Assembly: GCA_000619965.1 (NCBI GenBank)
Contig: JHVD01000009.1
Span: 1 to 64,000, forward strand
Direction: 5' to 3'
From: Propionibacteriaceae bacterium P6A17
Lineage (GTDB): Bacteria; Actinomycetota; Actinomycetes; Propionibacteriales; Propionibacteriaceae
Length of the DNA: 64,000 nt
Notes under the pieces: model-generated
The model's database searches: none
Told to the model about the DNA's origin: nothing
The model's input: the letters and a program-made list of their open reading frames with translations, nothing else
Translations under genes and position numbers: made by a program
In this document: in pieces, positions 58,310 through 64,000 of the stretch
How the letters are laid out: every line of letters begins with the position of its first letter
Position numbering within the stretch: the first letter of the stretch is position 1

Positions 58310-58391
58310 GGCGTGACTGGTTGCGATCCAGATGCCTCCCAGGCTCCGTGCCAGCGCCGTCTGAAGCATCTGGATCGCAACCAGTCACGCC
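58310..58391. repeat. REP-like palindromic element (copy 2)
   Basis: Arms 58310-58335 and 58366-58391 (26 nt) are perfect inverted repeats across a 30-nt spacer. The arm core GCGTGACTGGTTG is shared with the element at 40148-40227, while the inner part differs in both arms in a compensating way (GCGATCCAGAT versus AGAACCAGAT). Confidence 0.8.
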
Positions 58392-58413
58392 ACCCACGGG
58401 TGCGCGGACGCAA

Positions 58414-58451
58414 GTGGGGGGGTCCAGACGGATCACCGTCTGGACCCCCAC
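58414..58451. terminator. Terminator hairpin between convergent genes
   Basis: The arms 58414-58431 and 58436-58451 form a 16-bp stem (TCCAGACGG/CCGTCTGGA core, G/C-run base) with a 2-nt bulge and the loop ATCA. It lies between the acetyltransferase and NlpC genes. Confidence 0.75.
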
Positions 58452-58465
58452 GCGGCCGAATCGGG

Positions 58466-59539
58466 TCAGTTGCTGATCTTGTTGTAGCGCCAGCCCTGCT
58501 TGTTCCAGTAGCTGGTGCCCCAGGGGCGCACCTGCGCGATCGCGCCGACGCCGCCCTGCTGCTCCAACGAGTAGAACTGCGTCTGGTTCGTGCCGGGCAC
58601 CCAGCCGTTGAACACCACGACGTGGCCGTAGGCGCCGCCGGTGCCGGGGCCGAGGTTGCCGATCAGGTCACCAGGGCGCAGCGACGACTTCGAGATCGCG
58701 TACACGTACTGCGTGAGCGACTCGGTGTTGGGGCTCCACGACAAGTGCAGGGCCATCGACACGAGGCCCGAGCAGTCGGCACGGTAGTACTTGCCCTGCG
58801 GGTCCGGGTAGGACACGTTCCAGTTGTAGGGGAGGCGCTGGTTGGTCCAGAACTTCGCGCGGGCGATGACGAGCTCGCGGCTGATCGGCGCACCGACGGT
58901 GTGGGGAGTCCAGGCCGAGACGGTGCCGGAGGTGGGCGGGGCCGAGTCGGCGCAGGTGGGCACGTTGACGCCCACGGGGACCCGGATGTAGGCGCGCGAG
59001 GCGTAGCCGGTCTTCCCTGCGTAGGTGAGCTTGGCCCACCAGTCGGTGCTGTAGGTGCCGACGATGGCCTGCCCCTTGGTCTGGCACTGGAGGGTCAGCG
59101 CGGCGCCGTCGGGAATCGTGGCGAGGATCGCGCCGCTGGTGGAGGCGGTGGTGCGCAGGCTCAGCGGGCCGCCGACGACGGTGGCGCTGCCCGTCGAGGT
59201 GCCCGTGGTGCCGCAGGTGGGCACGTTGACGCCGTAGGGGACGGTCACGTAGGCGCGGGAGATGTAGCCGGTCTTGCCGCCGTAGGTGAGCTTGGCCCAC
59301 CAGTCGGTGTTGTACGTGCCGGAGATGGCCTGTCCCTTGGCCTGGCACTCGATGTTGATCGTGATGCCGCCGGGGACGGAGCCGATCGCCGCCGTCGAGG
59401 TGGAGGTGCCGGCGCGGAGAGTGACGGTGGCCGTCGTCGTGGCGGTGGCTGCCTGCGCGGGCAGCGCGAGGCCTCCGACGCCCAAGATGGCGGCGAAGGC
59501 GCTGATCGCGGCCCGACGAGCCCAGGAATGACGTCGCAT
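58466..59539 (-). CDS. Secreted SH3-domain NlpC/P60-like hydrolase
   Basis: The protein has 357 residues. A Sec signal peptide (about 1-30, AAILGVGGLALPAQA) is followed by two bacterial SH3 repeats of about 85 residues each; both contain TDWWAKLTY-GKTGY and end GVNVPTC. The C-terminal domain has the Cys of ADCSGLVSMALHLSW and the His of AYGHVVVFNGW, as in NlpC/P60 and amidase folds. It probably cleaves peptidoglycan stem peptides. ATG 59539 follows GAAAGGAC. It is convergent with the acetyltransferase gene across a terminator and a REP element. Confidence 0.9.
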   Translation of the reverse strand: MRRHSWARRAAISAFAAILGVGGLALPAQAATATTTATVTLRAGTSTSTAAIGSVPGGITINIECQAKGQAISGTYNTDWWAKLTYGGKTGYISRAYVTVPYGVNVPTCGTTGTSTGSATVVGGPLSLRTTASTSGAILATIPDGAALTLQCQTKGQAIVGTYSTDWWAKLTYAGKTGYASRAYIRVPVGVNVPTCADSAPPTSGTVSAWTPHTVGAPISRELVIARAKFWTNQRLPYNWNVSYPDPQGKYYRADCSGLVSMALHLSWSPNTESLTQYVYAISKSSLRPGDLIGNLGPGTGGAYGHVVVFNGWVPGTNQTQFYSLEQQGGVGAIAQVRPWGTSYWNKQGWRYNKISN

Positions 59540-59699
59540 TGCTCGGGTCCTTTCGGTTTGGGGGTGGCACGGACCCTAGGGAGATCGCCGGCGCAAGTGA
59601 GGTCCAGGCGACGCCTCGTGACCTAAAGTTGCCCGTCGGGTGTCCGAAGGTGGACCAAGCGGGGATTGCGACGCACACTGATCGGTTGGGCGGGGACGA

Positions 59700-60404
59700 T
59701 CACGCCCCGCCCACAGCCTGTTGGCCGGGCGGCAGGGCCGGGCGGTCCGCTGTCGCCCCGAGCTTGGCACAGGCATTCCTCCGGCGGCGCTCATCCCAGC
59801 GGGAGGGGTGCCGCACCCGCAGCCAACCCGAGATTCGCCCGCGCAGGATCAGGCGAGGGTGATCGTCGCTCGGGCGGGTTGCGACCTTGCTGGAGACGCT
59901 CGCGCTGCTGGAATTCGTCATGATCTGCTGGGTATCGACGCCCCACCCCTCGGGCACGACGACGGTGACGCTGCCGCCCCAACCGTCGGCGACGATGGCG
60001 ATGTCGATGAGTCCGTTGAGGGGCCGGGCGAGCTGGCAGTCCAGCACGATCGAGTCGGCGCCGACGAGCAGCTCCATGAAGGGCGGCATGTCCCAGACGC
60101 CGAGGGTGCGGGCGTTGTCCTGGCCGGCGCGCAGCACGAGGGGCTGATCCCAGCGGAAACCGGGGCCGGTGCCGAGGACGTTCGGGTCGGCGATGACGCG
60201 GTCGAGGTCCTCCTCCGGTACCAGGTCGCCAATGAGCCGGACGAGGTCGCCGCGGGTGATGGCGGTGAGTGCGGCGGCCACGCGTTCGGTGACCTCATCG
60301 AAGGTGAGGCGCCCATCGCCTGCGGCGTTGCGGAGCACGAGCACGGCGTTCTCGCGTTGCAGGTGGCTGACTCGCAGTTGATCGTTGGTGGGATTGCGTG
60401 GCAT
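59700..60404 (-). CDS. DUF1707 (SHOCT-like) domain protein
   Basis: The protein has 234 residues. The N-terminal LRVSHLQRENAVLVLRNAAG and DGRLTFDEVTERVAAALTAI (about 10-50) match the DUF1707 domain. The C-terminal part has a DUF2154/LiaF-like beta-helix pattern, WGGSVTVVVPEGWGVDTQQI. Typical of actinobacterial envelope-stress or regulatory proteins; no membrane segment is seen. TAGGCT (60412-60417, minus strand) ends 7 nt before ATG 60404. Confidence 0.87.
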   Translation of the reverse strand: MPRNPTNDQLRVSHLQRENAVLVLRNAAGDGRLTFDEVTERVAAALTAITRGDLVRLIGDLVPEEDLDRVIADPNVLGTGPGFRWDQPLVLRAGQDNARTLGVWDMPPFMELLVGADSIVLDCQLARPLNGLIDIAIVADGWGGSVTVVVPEGWGVDTQQIMTNSSSASVSSKVATRPSDDHPRLILRGRISGWLRVRHPSRWDERRRRNACAKLGATADRPALPPGQQAVGGA

Positions 60405-60411
60405 GCGCTAA

Positions 60412-60417
60412 AGCCTA
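60412..60417 (-). promoter_or_regulatory. -10 element of the DUF1707 gene
   Basis: TAGGCT on the minus strand ends 7 nt before ATG 60404. Confidence 0.5.
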
Positions 60418-60428
60418 CGGGCAGGCGC

Positions 60429-60854
60429 TCAGTGCTGGCCGTCGGTGAGTTGCGCGAGCAGCGCGCGGACGCGGGTGTCGATCTCGTCGCGCACCAGGCG
60501 CATCCGTTCCTCGCCCTCGATGCCGCGCAGGGACGGCTCGTCGAGGACCCACGTCTCGATCGGTGCCCGCTGCCCGTCGACGGGCTCGACCGTCGCCTCC
60601 TCACCGAGCACGACCACGCGGTCGACGGCGCGCAGCAGCTCGGGGGTGACGGGGCGCGTCGTCGCCCGTGACATGTCGGCACCCAGCTCCGCGACGGAGG
60701 CTGCGGACTGGAGGTTGATCGTCGGGCCGGGGTCGGTGCCGGCCGACAGGGCCTCGACGGCGTCGCCCGCCCGCAGACGCATCAGGGCCTCGGCCATCTG
60801 GGACTTGCCGCCGTTGCGGACGCAGACGAACAGGACACTGGGGACGGGACTCAT
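60429..60854 (-). CDS. Low-molecular-weight phosphatase/ArsC-like protein
   Basis: The protein has 141 residues. SVLFVCVRNGGKSQMAEALM (about 6-25) is the P-loop of low-molecular-weight phosphatases and arsenate-mycothiol transferases, with nucleophile Cys11. The closing Arg of Cx5R is replaced by Lys17 (CVRNGGK). VVVLGEEATVE and ETWVLDEPSLRGIEGEERMR match the actinobacterial ArsC branch. Substrate unknown; it could be arsenate reductase with mycothiol or a protein phosphatase. ATG 60854 follows GAGGAAGG. Confidence 0.85.
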   Translation of the reverse strand: MSPVPSVLFVCVRNGGKSQMAEALMRLRAGDAVEALSAGTDPGPTINLQSAASVAELGADMSRATTRPVTPELLRAVDRVVVLGEEATVEPVDGQRAPIETWVLDEPSLRGIEGEERMRLVRDEIDTRVRALLAQLTDGQH

Positions 60855-60960
60855 CGACTGCCTTCCTCGAGATGATCGGTGCGGAGGCTCCGCGCCTCCA
60901 GCCTACTCAGGCGGGGGAGTCTGGGCGTCGTCTCGGCGGGTGGACGGCACCGACGTCGTC

Positions 60961-60989
60961 GGTTGGTGGGTTTGGGCTGAGGCGCTACA
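60961..60989 (+). promoter_or_regulatory. Promoter of the MATE transporter gene
   Basis: TTGGTG (60961-60966) and TACAAT (60984-60989) are spaced by 17 nt, the best complete promoter in the window. The transcript would carry a leader of about 160 nt. Confidence 0.65.
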
Positions 60990-61069
60990 ATTTCTTCGTT
61001 GTCTTTACGACCGCCATCGGAGCCGTTCGTCGTCGCGCCGAGGCCCACTCGACGTCACGTCGGGCCCGC

Positions 61070-61154
61070 CCCGCACCCGGTCCACACCTGGCCTTGCCAG
61101 GACGCTTCCCCCTCACCCCGCAAGGGGTGCCGCCGCCTGTCAGAAGAGTTGCCC
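61070..61154 (+). promoter_or_regulatory. Structured 5' leader of the MATE gene
   Basis: The leader contains the hairpins CTGG-CCTTG-CCAG (about 61086) and CACCCC-GCAA-GGGGTG (GNRA-type loop, about 61113), then CGCCTGTCAGAAGAG before the ATG. It does not match a riboswitch I recognise. Its length contrasts with the many leaderless genes nearby, which suggests regulation. Confidence 0.35.
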
Positions 61155-62555
61155 ATGGCCAAGAACTTGACGGTCGGAGCCCCGCTCCGGCTCATCGTCG
61201 TCTTCACGCTCCCGCTGCTGATCGGCAACCTGTTCCAGCAGGCCTACGCGCTCGCCGACACCATCGTCGTCGGACGCATGATCGGCGTCGACGCGCTGGC
61301 CGCGGTCGGCGCCTCGGGCAGTCTCCAGTTCCTGCTGTTCGGGTTCGCGATGGGCGCATCGGCAGGCCTCGCGATCCCCGTGGCGCGCGCCTTCGGGGCG
61401 GGCGACCTGCCTGGGATGCGGCGGGCCGTCACGACGGGGGCCTGGATCAGCCTCGCCATCGCGGTGGCGATCACCCTCATCGGCACACTCGGGGCGCGCT
61501 GGCTGCTGTCGCTGCTGGGCACGCCGCAGGAGCTGATGGCGCAGTCGACGACCTTCCTTGCGGTCTTCTTCGGTGGGTCCTTGGCGACTGTCGCGTTCAA
61601 CTACCTGTCGGCAGTGATCCGCGCGCTCGGTGATTCGACGACACCGCTGCTCTTCCTCATCCTCGCCTCCGTGCTGAACGTCATCCTGGTGATCGTGTTC
61701 ATCGGCCCGGTCGGGATGGGGGTCGGCGGCGCGGCGCTGGCCACCGTGGTCGCGCAGCTCATCTCGGTGCTGCTGTGCCTCGTCCTCATCTGGCGACGGA
61801 TGCCCGTGCTCCACCTCGGCCGCGCCGACTGGGCGATCGATCCGCCGCTCATGCGGGCGTCGACCAACCTCGGTCTCACCCTCGGCTTCCAGATGTCGAT
61901 CATCGCCATCGGCACCGCGCTGCTCCAGTACGGCATCAATCAGCTCGGCACCGACGCCGTCGCGGCGTTCACCGCAGCGATGCGCGTCGACCAGACCGCC
62001 GTCGTGCCGCTGGCGAGCGTCGGCGTGGCGATGACCACCTACGTCGCGCAGAACGCAGGCGCGCGGCAGGCGCGGCGCATCCTCGTCGGCGTGCGCCAGG
62101 CGACCCTGCTCGCCGTCGGGCTCTCGTTGCTGCTGGGCGTCGCGATCTTCTTCGGCGGCACCGCGATGGTGAGGGTGTTCGTCGGCGACGGCTCTCCCCG
62201 CGTCGTCGCGATGGCCCACGAGTACCTCATCATCAACGCAGCCCTGTACGCGGCGCTGGCCGTCCTGTTCGTGATCCGCAACGTGCTCCAAGGACTCGGC
62301 TCGACGGCCGCGCCCACCATGGCAGGGGTGGCCGAACTCGTAGCGCGAGCGATCATCGGATTGTGGGTCGTCGAACGAGTCGGCTTCATCGGGGCCATCC
62401 TTGCCGCACCCGTGGCGTGGTTCGCGGCGCTGATCCCGCTGCTCGGTGCCTGGTACTTCCACCACCGGCGTCTCGTGGCGCAGGCACGCACCGAGCAGGC
62501 GGAAGCCGTCGCGACGGAGATCGCCGCAGCCCCGCAGCCCTGCCACGCCTGCTGA
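61155..62555 (+). CDS. MATE family efflux transporter
   Basis: The protein has 466 residues and 12 hydrophobic segments. The first half contains QQAYALADTIVVGRMIGVDA and VGASGSLQFLLFGFAMGASA (about 27-71); the second half repeats the fold (GTDAVAAFTAAMRVDQTAVV). It exports organic cations, drugs or metabolites by Na+ or H+ antiport. ATG 61155 matches the family N-terminus. The C-terminus ends in a short Cys-containing tail. A long structured leader precedes it. Confidence 0.94.
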   Translation: MAKNLTVGAPLRLIVVFTLPLLIGNLFQQAYALADTIVVGRMIGVDALAAVGASGSLQFLLFGFAMGASAGLAIPVARAFGAGDLPGMRRAVTTGAWISLAIAVAITLIGTLGARWLLSLLGTPQELMAQSTTFLAVFFGGSLATVAFNYLSAVIRALGDSTTPLLFLILASVLNVILVIVFIGPVGMGVGGAALATVVAQLISVLLCLVLIWRRMPVLHLGRADWAIDPPLMRASTNLGLTLGFQMSIIAIGTALLQYGINQLGTDAVAAFTAAMRVDQTAVVPLASVGVAMTTYVAQNAGARQARRILVGVRQATLLAVGLSLLLGVAIFFGGTAMVRVFVGDGSPRVVAMAHEYLIINAALYAALAVLFVIRNVLQGLGSTAAPTMAGVAELVARAIIGLWVVERVGFIGAILAAPVAWFAALIPLLGAWYFHHRRLVAQARTEQAEAVATEIAAAPQPCHAC

Positions 62556-62653
62556 CCGGACGTCGCGGGTTCACAACACGTCCCTCGATCCTGAAATCGC
62601 GCCATGATCGGGCTCTCATGAAATCTGGACGCGCGTTGTGAAGAGCCGGGCGT

Positions 62654-63319
62654 TCAGCCCTGTCGCGGGCCACACTTCACACCGGTGGCGTGGACGGGGC
62701 AGTAGCCGTTCGGGTTCTTGTGGAGGTACTGCTGGTGGTCCTCCTCGGCGTAGTAGAAGGTCTGGCCGGGGGTGATCTCCGTCGTGATCTCGCCGTAGCC
62801 GGCCTCGGTCAACGCCTCCTGGAACTCCGCCTTCGAGCGCTCCGCCGCGGCGAGCTGCTCGTCGGAGACGGGGAAGATCGCCGAGCGGTACTGGGTGCCG
62901 ATGTCGTTGCCTTGGCGGTTGAGCTGGGTGGGGTCGTGTGCCTCCCAGAAGAGGCGCAGGAGCTCGTCGTACGTGACGCGCGACGGATCGAAGACCACCT
63001 GGACCGTCTCCGTGTGGCCGGTGCGGCCGGTGCAGGACTCGCGGTAGGTGGGGTTGGGCGTGAAGCCACCCATGAAGCCGACTGCCGTGTTGACCACGCC
63101 TTCCGTCTCCCAGAACAGGCGCTCCTCGCCCCAGTAGCAGCCGAGCGCGAAGTAGGCGACCTCGCAGCCGGCCGGGACCTCGTCGAGTGGGAGCCCGAAG
63201 ATCGCGTGATTCGGCACGGGGTCCAGGATCGGCTGGTCGCGGCCGGGAAGGGCCTCGTCGGGGGAGACCATCTGCGGGTTGATGTTGCGCTTGATCCAGC
63301 CCATCACGTCGATGTCCAT
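62654..63319 (-). CDS. msrA: Peptide methionine (S)-S-oxide reductase
   Basis: The protein has 221 residues. The catalytic motif GCYWGEERLFW has Cys61. VGFMGGFTPNPTYRESCTGR, HDPTQLNRQGNDIGTQYRSA and FYYAEEDHQQYLHKNPNGYC are standard; the C-terminal Cys residues (GYCPVHATGVKC) serve as resolving thiols. It reduces oxidised methionine in proteins. TACGCT (63326-63331, minus strand) ends 6 nt before ATG 63319. Confidence 0.97.
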   Translation of the reverse strand: MDIDVMGWIKRNINPQMVSPDEALPGRDQPILDPVPNHAIFGLPLDEVPAGCEVAYFALGCYWGEERLFWETEGVVNTAVGFMGGFTPNPTYRESCTGRTGHTETVQVVFDPSRVTYDELLRLFWEAHDPTQLNRQGNDIGTQYRSAIFPVSDEQLAAAERSKAEFQEALTEAGYGEITTEITPGQTFYYAEEDHQQYLHKNPNGYCPVHATGVKCGPRQG

Positions 63320-63325
63320 GCGCCC

Positions 63326-63331
63326 AGCGTA
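63326..63331 (-). promoter_or_regulatory. -10 element of msrA (leaderless)
   Basis: TACGCT on the minus strand ends 6 nt before ATG 63319. Confidence 0.45.
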
Positions 63332-63370
63332 GGCGACCAGTCAAGGGGCTAGCCGCGCTCGTGATCGCCG

Positions 63371-63625
63371 TCAGGCGTCACTCCAAGGGCCCAGGAGTTC
63401 GAAACCAAGGCCCTCGAAGTCCCGACGGTGGCGCGTGGCGAGTGCATGACCTCGGGCGGCACAGATGGCCGCGTTGAGTGCATCCACGCCGAGTCGCAGC
63501 TCCGCGAGCGTCAGAGTGGTCGTCGCGAGTGTCTCGTGGTGCCGACGATCAAGCCAGTCGATCACTCGCGGTGCCGGTTTCGGGCGCAGCGGTTCCGAGA
63601 GGACGTTGGTGTCGAGGTCGATCAT
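63371..63625 (-). pseudogene. PIN-domain toxin (FitB/VapC type), internally deleted
   Basis: The frame gives 84 residues, against about 130-140 in the family. The N-terminus DLDTNVLSEPLRPKPAPRV (first catalytic Asp) and RRHHETLATTTLTLAELRLG are intact, as is the C-terminus LATRHRRDFEGLGFELLGPW. The middle, which holds further acidic metal ligands and the DAQIAAxA helix, is missing between LGVDAL and NAAICAARG; an in-frame deletion joined the two parts. It is coupled to the antitoxin gene by ATGA. The product is likely inactive as an RNase. Confidence 0.75.
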
Positions 63626-63756
63626 CGGAGGCCGACCGGCCGCTCGCGCCGCACCGCCTCGTCGAGGATCGCGCGGATCAAGGCTTCGGTGCTCCTGCCG
63701 TGCTTCAGCGCGCGGTGAGTCTCTGGTTTGAGGTTGCGAACGACGACTGCGCTCAT
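63622..63756 (-). CDS. Antitoxin, ribbon-helix-helix (FitA type)
   Basis: The protein has 44 residues. SAVVVRNLKPETHRALKHGR is the beta-strand and first helix of FitA/Arc-type antitoxins, and STEALIRAILDEAV the second helix. Against the usual pattern ALKxRAAxHGRS, four or so residues between ALK and HGRS are missing, so the first helix is shortened. ATG 63756 has GGGAGG upstream and the stop overlaps the toxin start. It probably no longer has an active toxin to control. Confidence 0.7.
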   Translation of the reverse strand: MSAVVVRNLKPETHRALKHGRSTEALIRAILDEAVRRERPVGLR

Positions 63757-63807
63757 GGCAGCCTCCCGATATCGGTCGGTGAAATTGATTTCAGGTCCGT
63801 ATCGGGA

Positions 63808-64000
63808 TCACGCCGACGGCAGCCGCCAGTCGATCGGGTCGGCGCCTTGGGCCTCGAGGGCGGCGTTGACGCGCGAGAACGGCCGGGAGCCGAAGAATCC
63901 CGCGCGGGCCGACAGCGGCGACGGATGCGGCGACTTGACCACCGGAACGCCCGGAAGCAGGGGCTCGGCGCCTTGTGCGTCGCGGCCCCACAGCAGCGCG
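63808..64000 (-). CDS. ung: Uracil-DNA glycosylase, C-terminal part (cut by window end)
   Basis: The 3' 64 codons are seen. [20 protein letters not shown] contains the family-1 HPSPLS loop with the catalytic-region His, followed by [19 protein letters not shown] and the stop at 63808-63810. LLWGRDAQG at the edge is the preceding strand. The enzyme removes uracil from DNA. The start lies beyond the window. Confidence 0.93.
   Translation of the reverse strand, partial: ALLWGRDAQGAEPLLPGVPVVKSPHPSPLSARAGFFGSRPFSRVNAALEAQGADPIDWRLPSA

Overview
The window is very GC-rich and gene-dense. GTG and TTG starts are common and operons overlap through ATGA or GTGA junctions. Gene content and order (mfd-mazG-eno-divIC-DUF501-ppx-tRNA, rsmI-tatD-rsmA-ispE, glmU-prs ... 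rplY-pth, a cory-CC-star protein, paired CrcB, DUF2207, a mycothiol-type ArsC relative) point to an actinobacterium. Propionibacteriaceae (Tessaracoccus/Arachnia-like) is my best guess; that placement is inference. At least twenty genes on both strands carry a TANNNT hexamer ending 6-8 nt before the start codon, which suggests many leaderless mRNAs.

Layout. 1-740: remains of a mobile element (IS3 transposase 3' end, broken large serine recombinase) abutting a tRNA-Ala. 930-4925: three tandem copies of a two-gene cassette (lipoprotein plus secreted partner), only the middle one intact. 4950-14653: housekeeping and metabolism (L-serine dehydratase, flavin reductase, FAD oxidoreductase, protein O-mannosyltransferase, rsmI-tatD-rsmA-ispE, TetR regulator, 3-methyladenine glycosylase), then a 123-bp direct repeat and an unusual tRNA-Gln. 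15391-18368: cstA, a cory-CC-star protein and an ArsA-like ATPase in one operon. 18575-27587: glmU-prs, separated from rplY-pth by two crcB genes, an MFS gene and an ABC exporter. 27588-39025: repeats, DUF2207 protein, mfd, lipoprotein, mazG, eno, divIC, DUF501, ppx and an odd tRNA with anticodon TAA.

39148-53937: membrane proteins, NUDIX hydrolase, zinc metallopeptidase, HAD phosphatase, two-domain VOC protein, cobU-cobS, 2'-5' RNA ligase-like protein, carotenoid-type desaturase, polysaccharide deacetylase, a redoxin-rhodanese-DUF2200 operon, drug exporter and PaiB-like protein. 53981-64000: GH1 beta-glucosidase, TauE/SafE permease, an attenuator-controlled lone trpB, acetyltransferase, secreted SH3-NlpC/P60 protein, DUF1707 protein, ArsC-like phosphatase, MATE exporter with a structured leader, msrA, a decayed FitAB-like toxin-antitoxin pair and the 3' end of ung.

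Most of the window is ordinary core genome. The parts worth a second look are the decaying lipoprotein cassettes, the cstA/cory-CC-star/ArsA operon, the two non-canonical tRNAs, the long palindromic repeats, the orphan trpB attenuator, the structured MATE leader and the genome-style leaderless promoters. I found no CRISPR array, prophage or large biosynthetic cluster.
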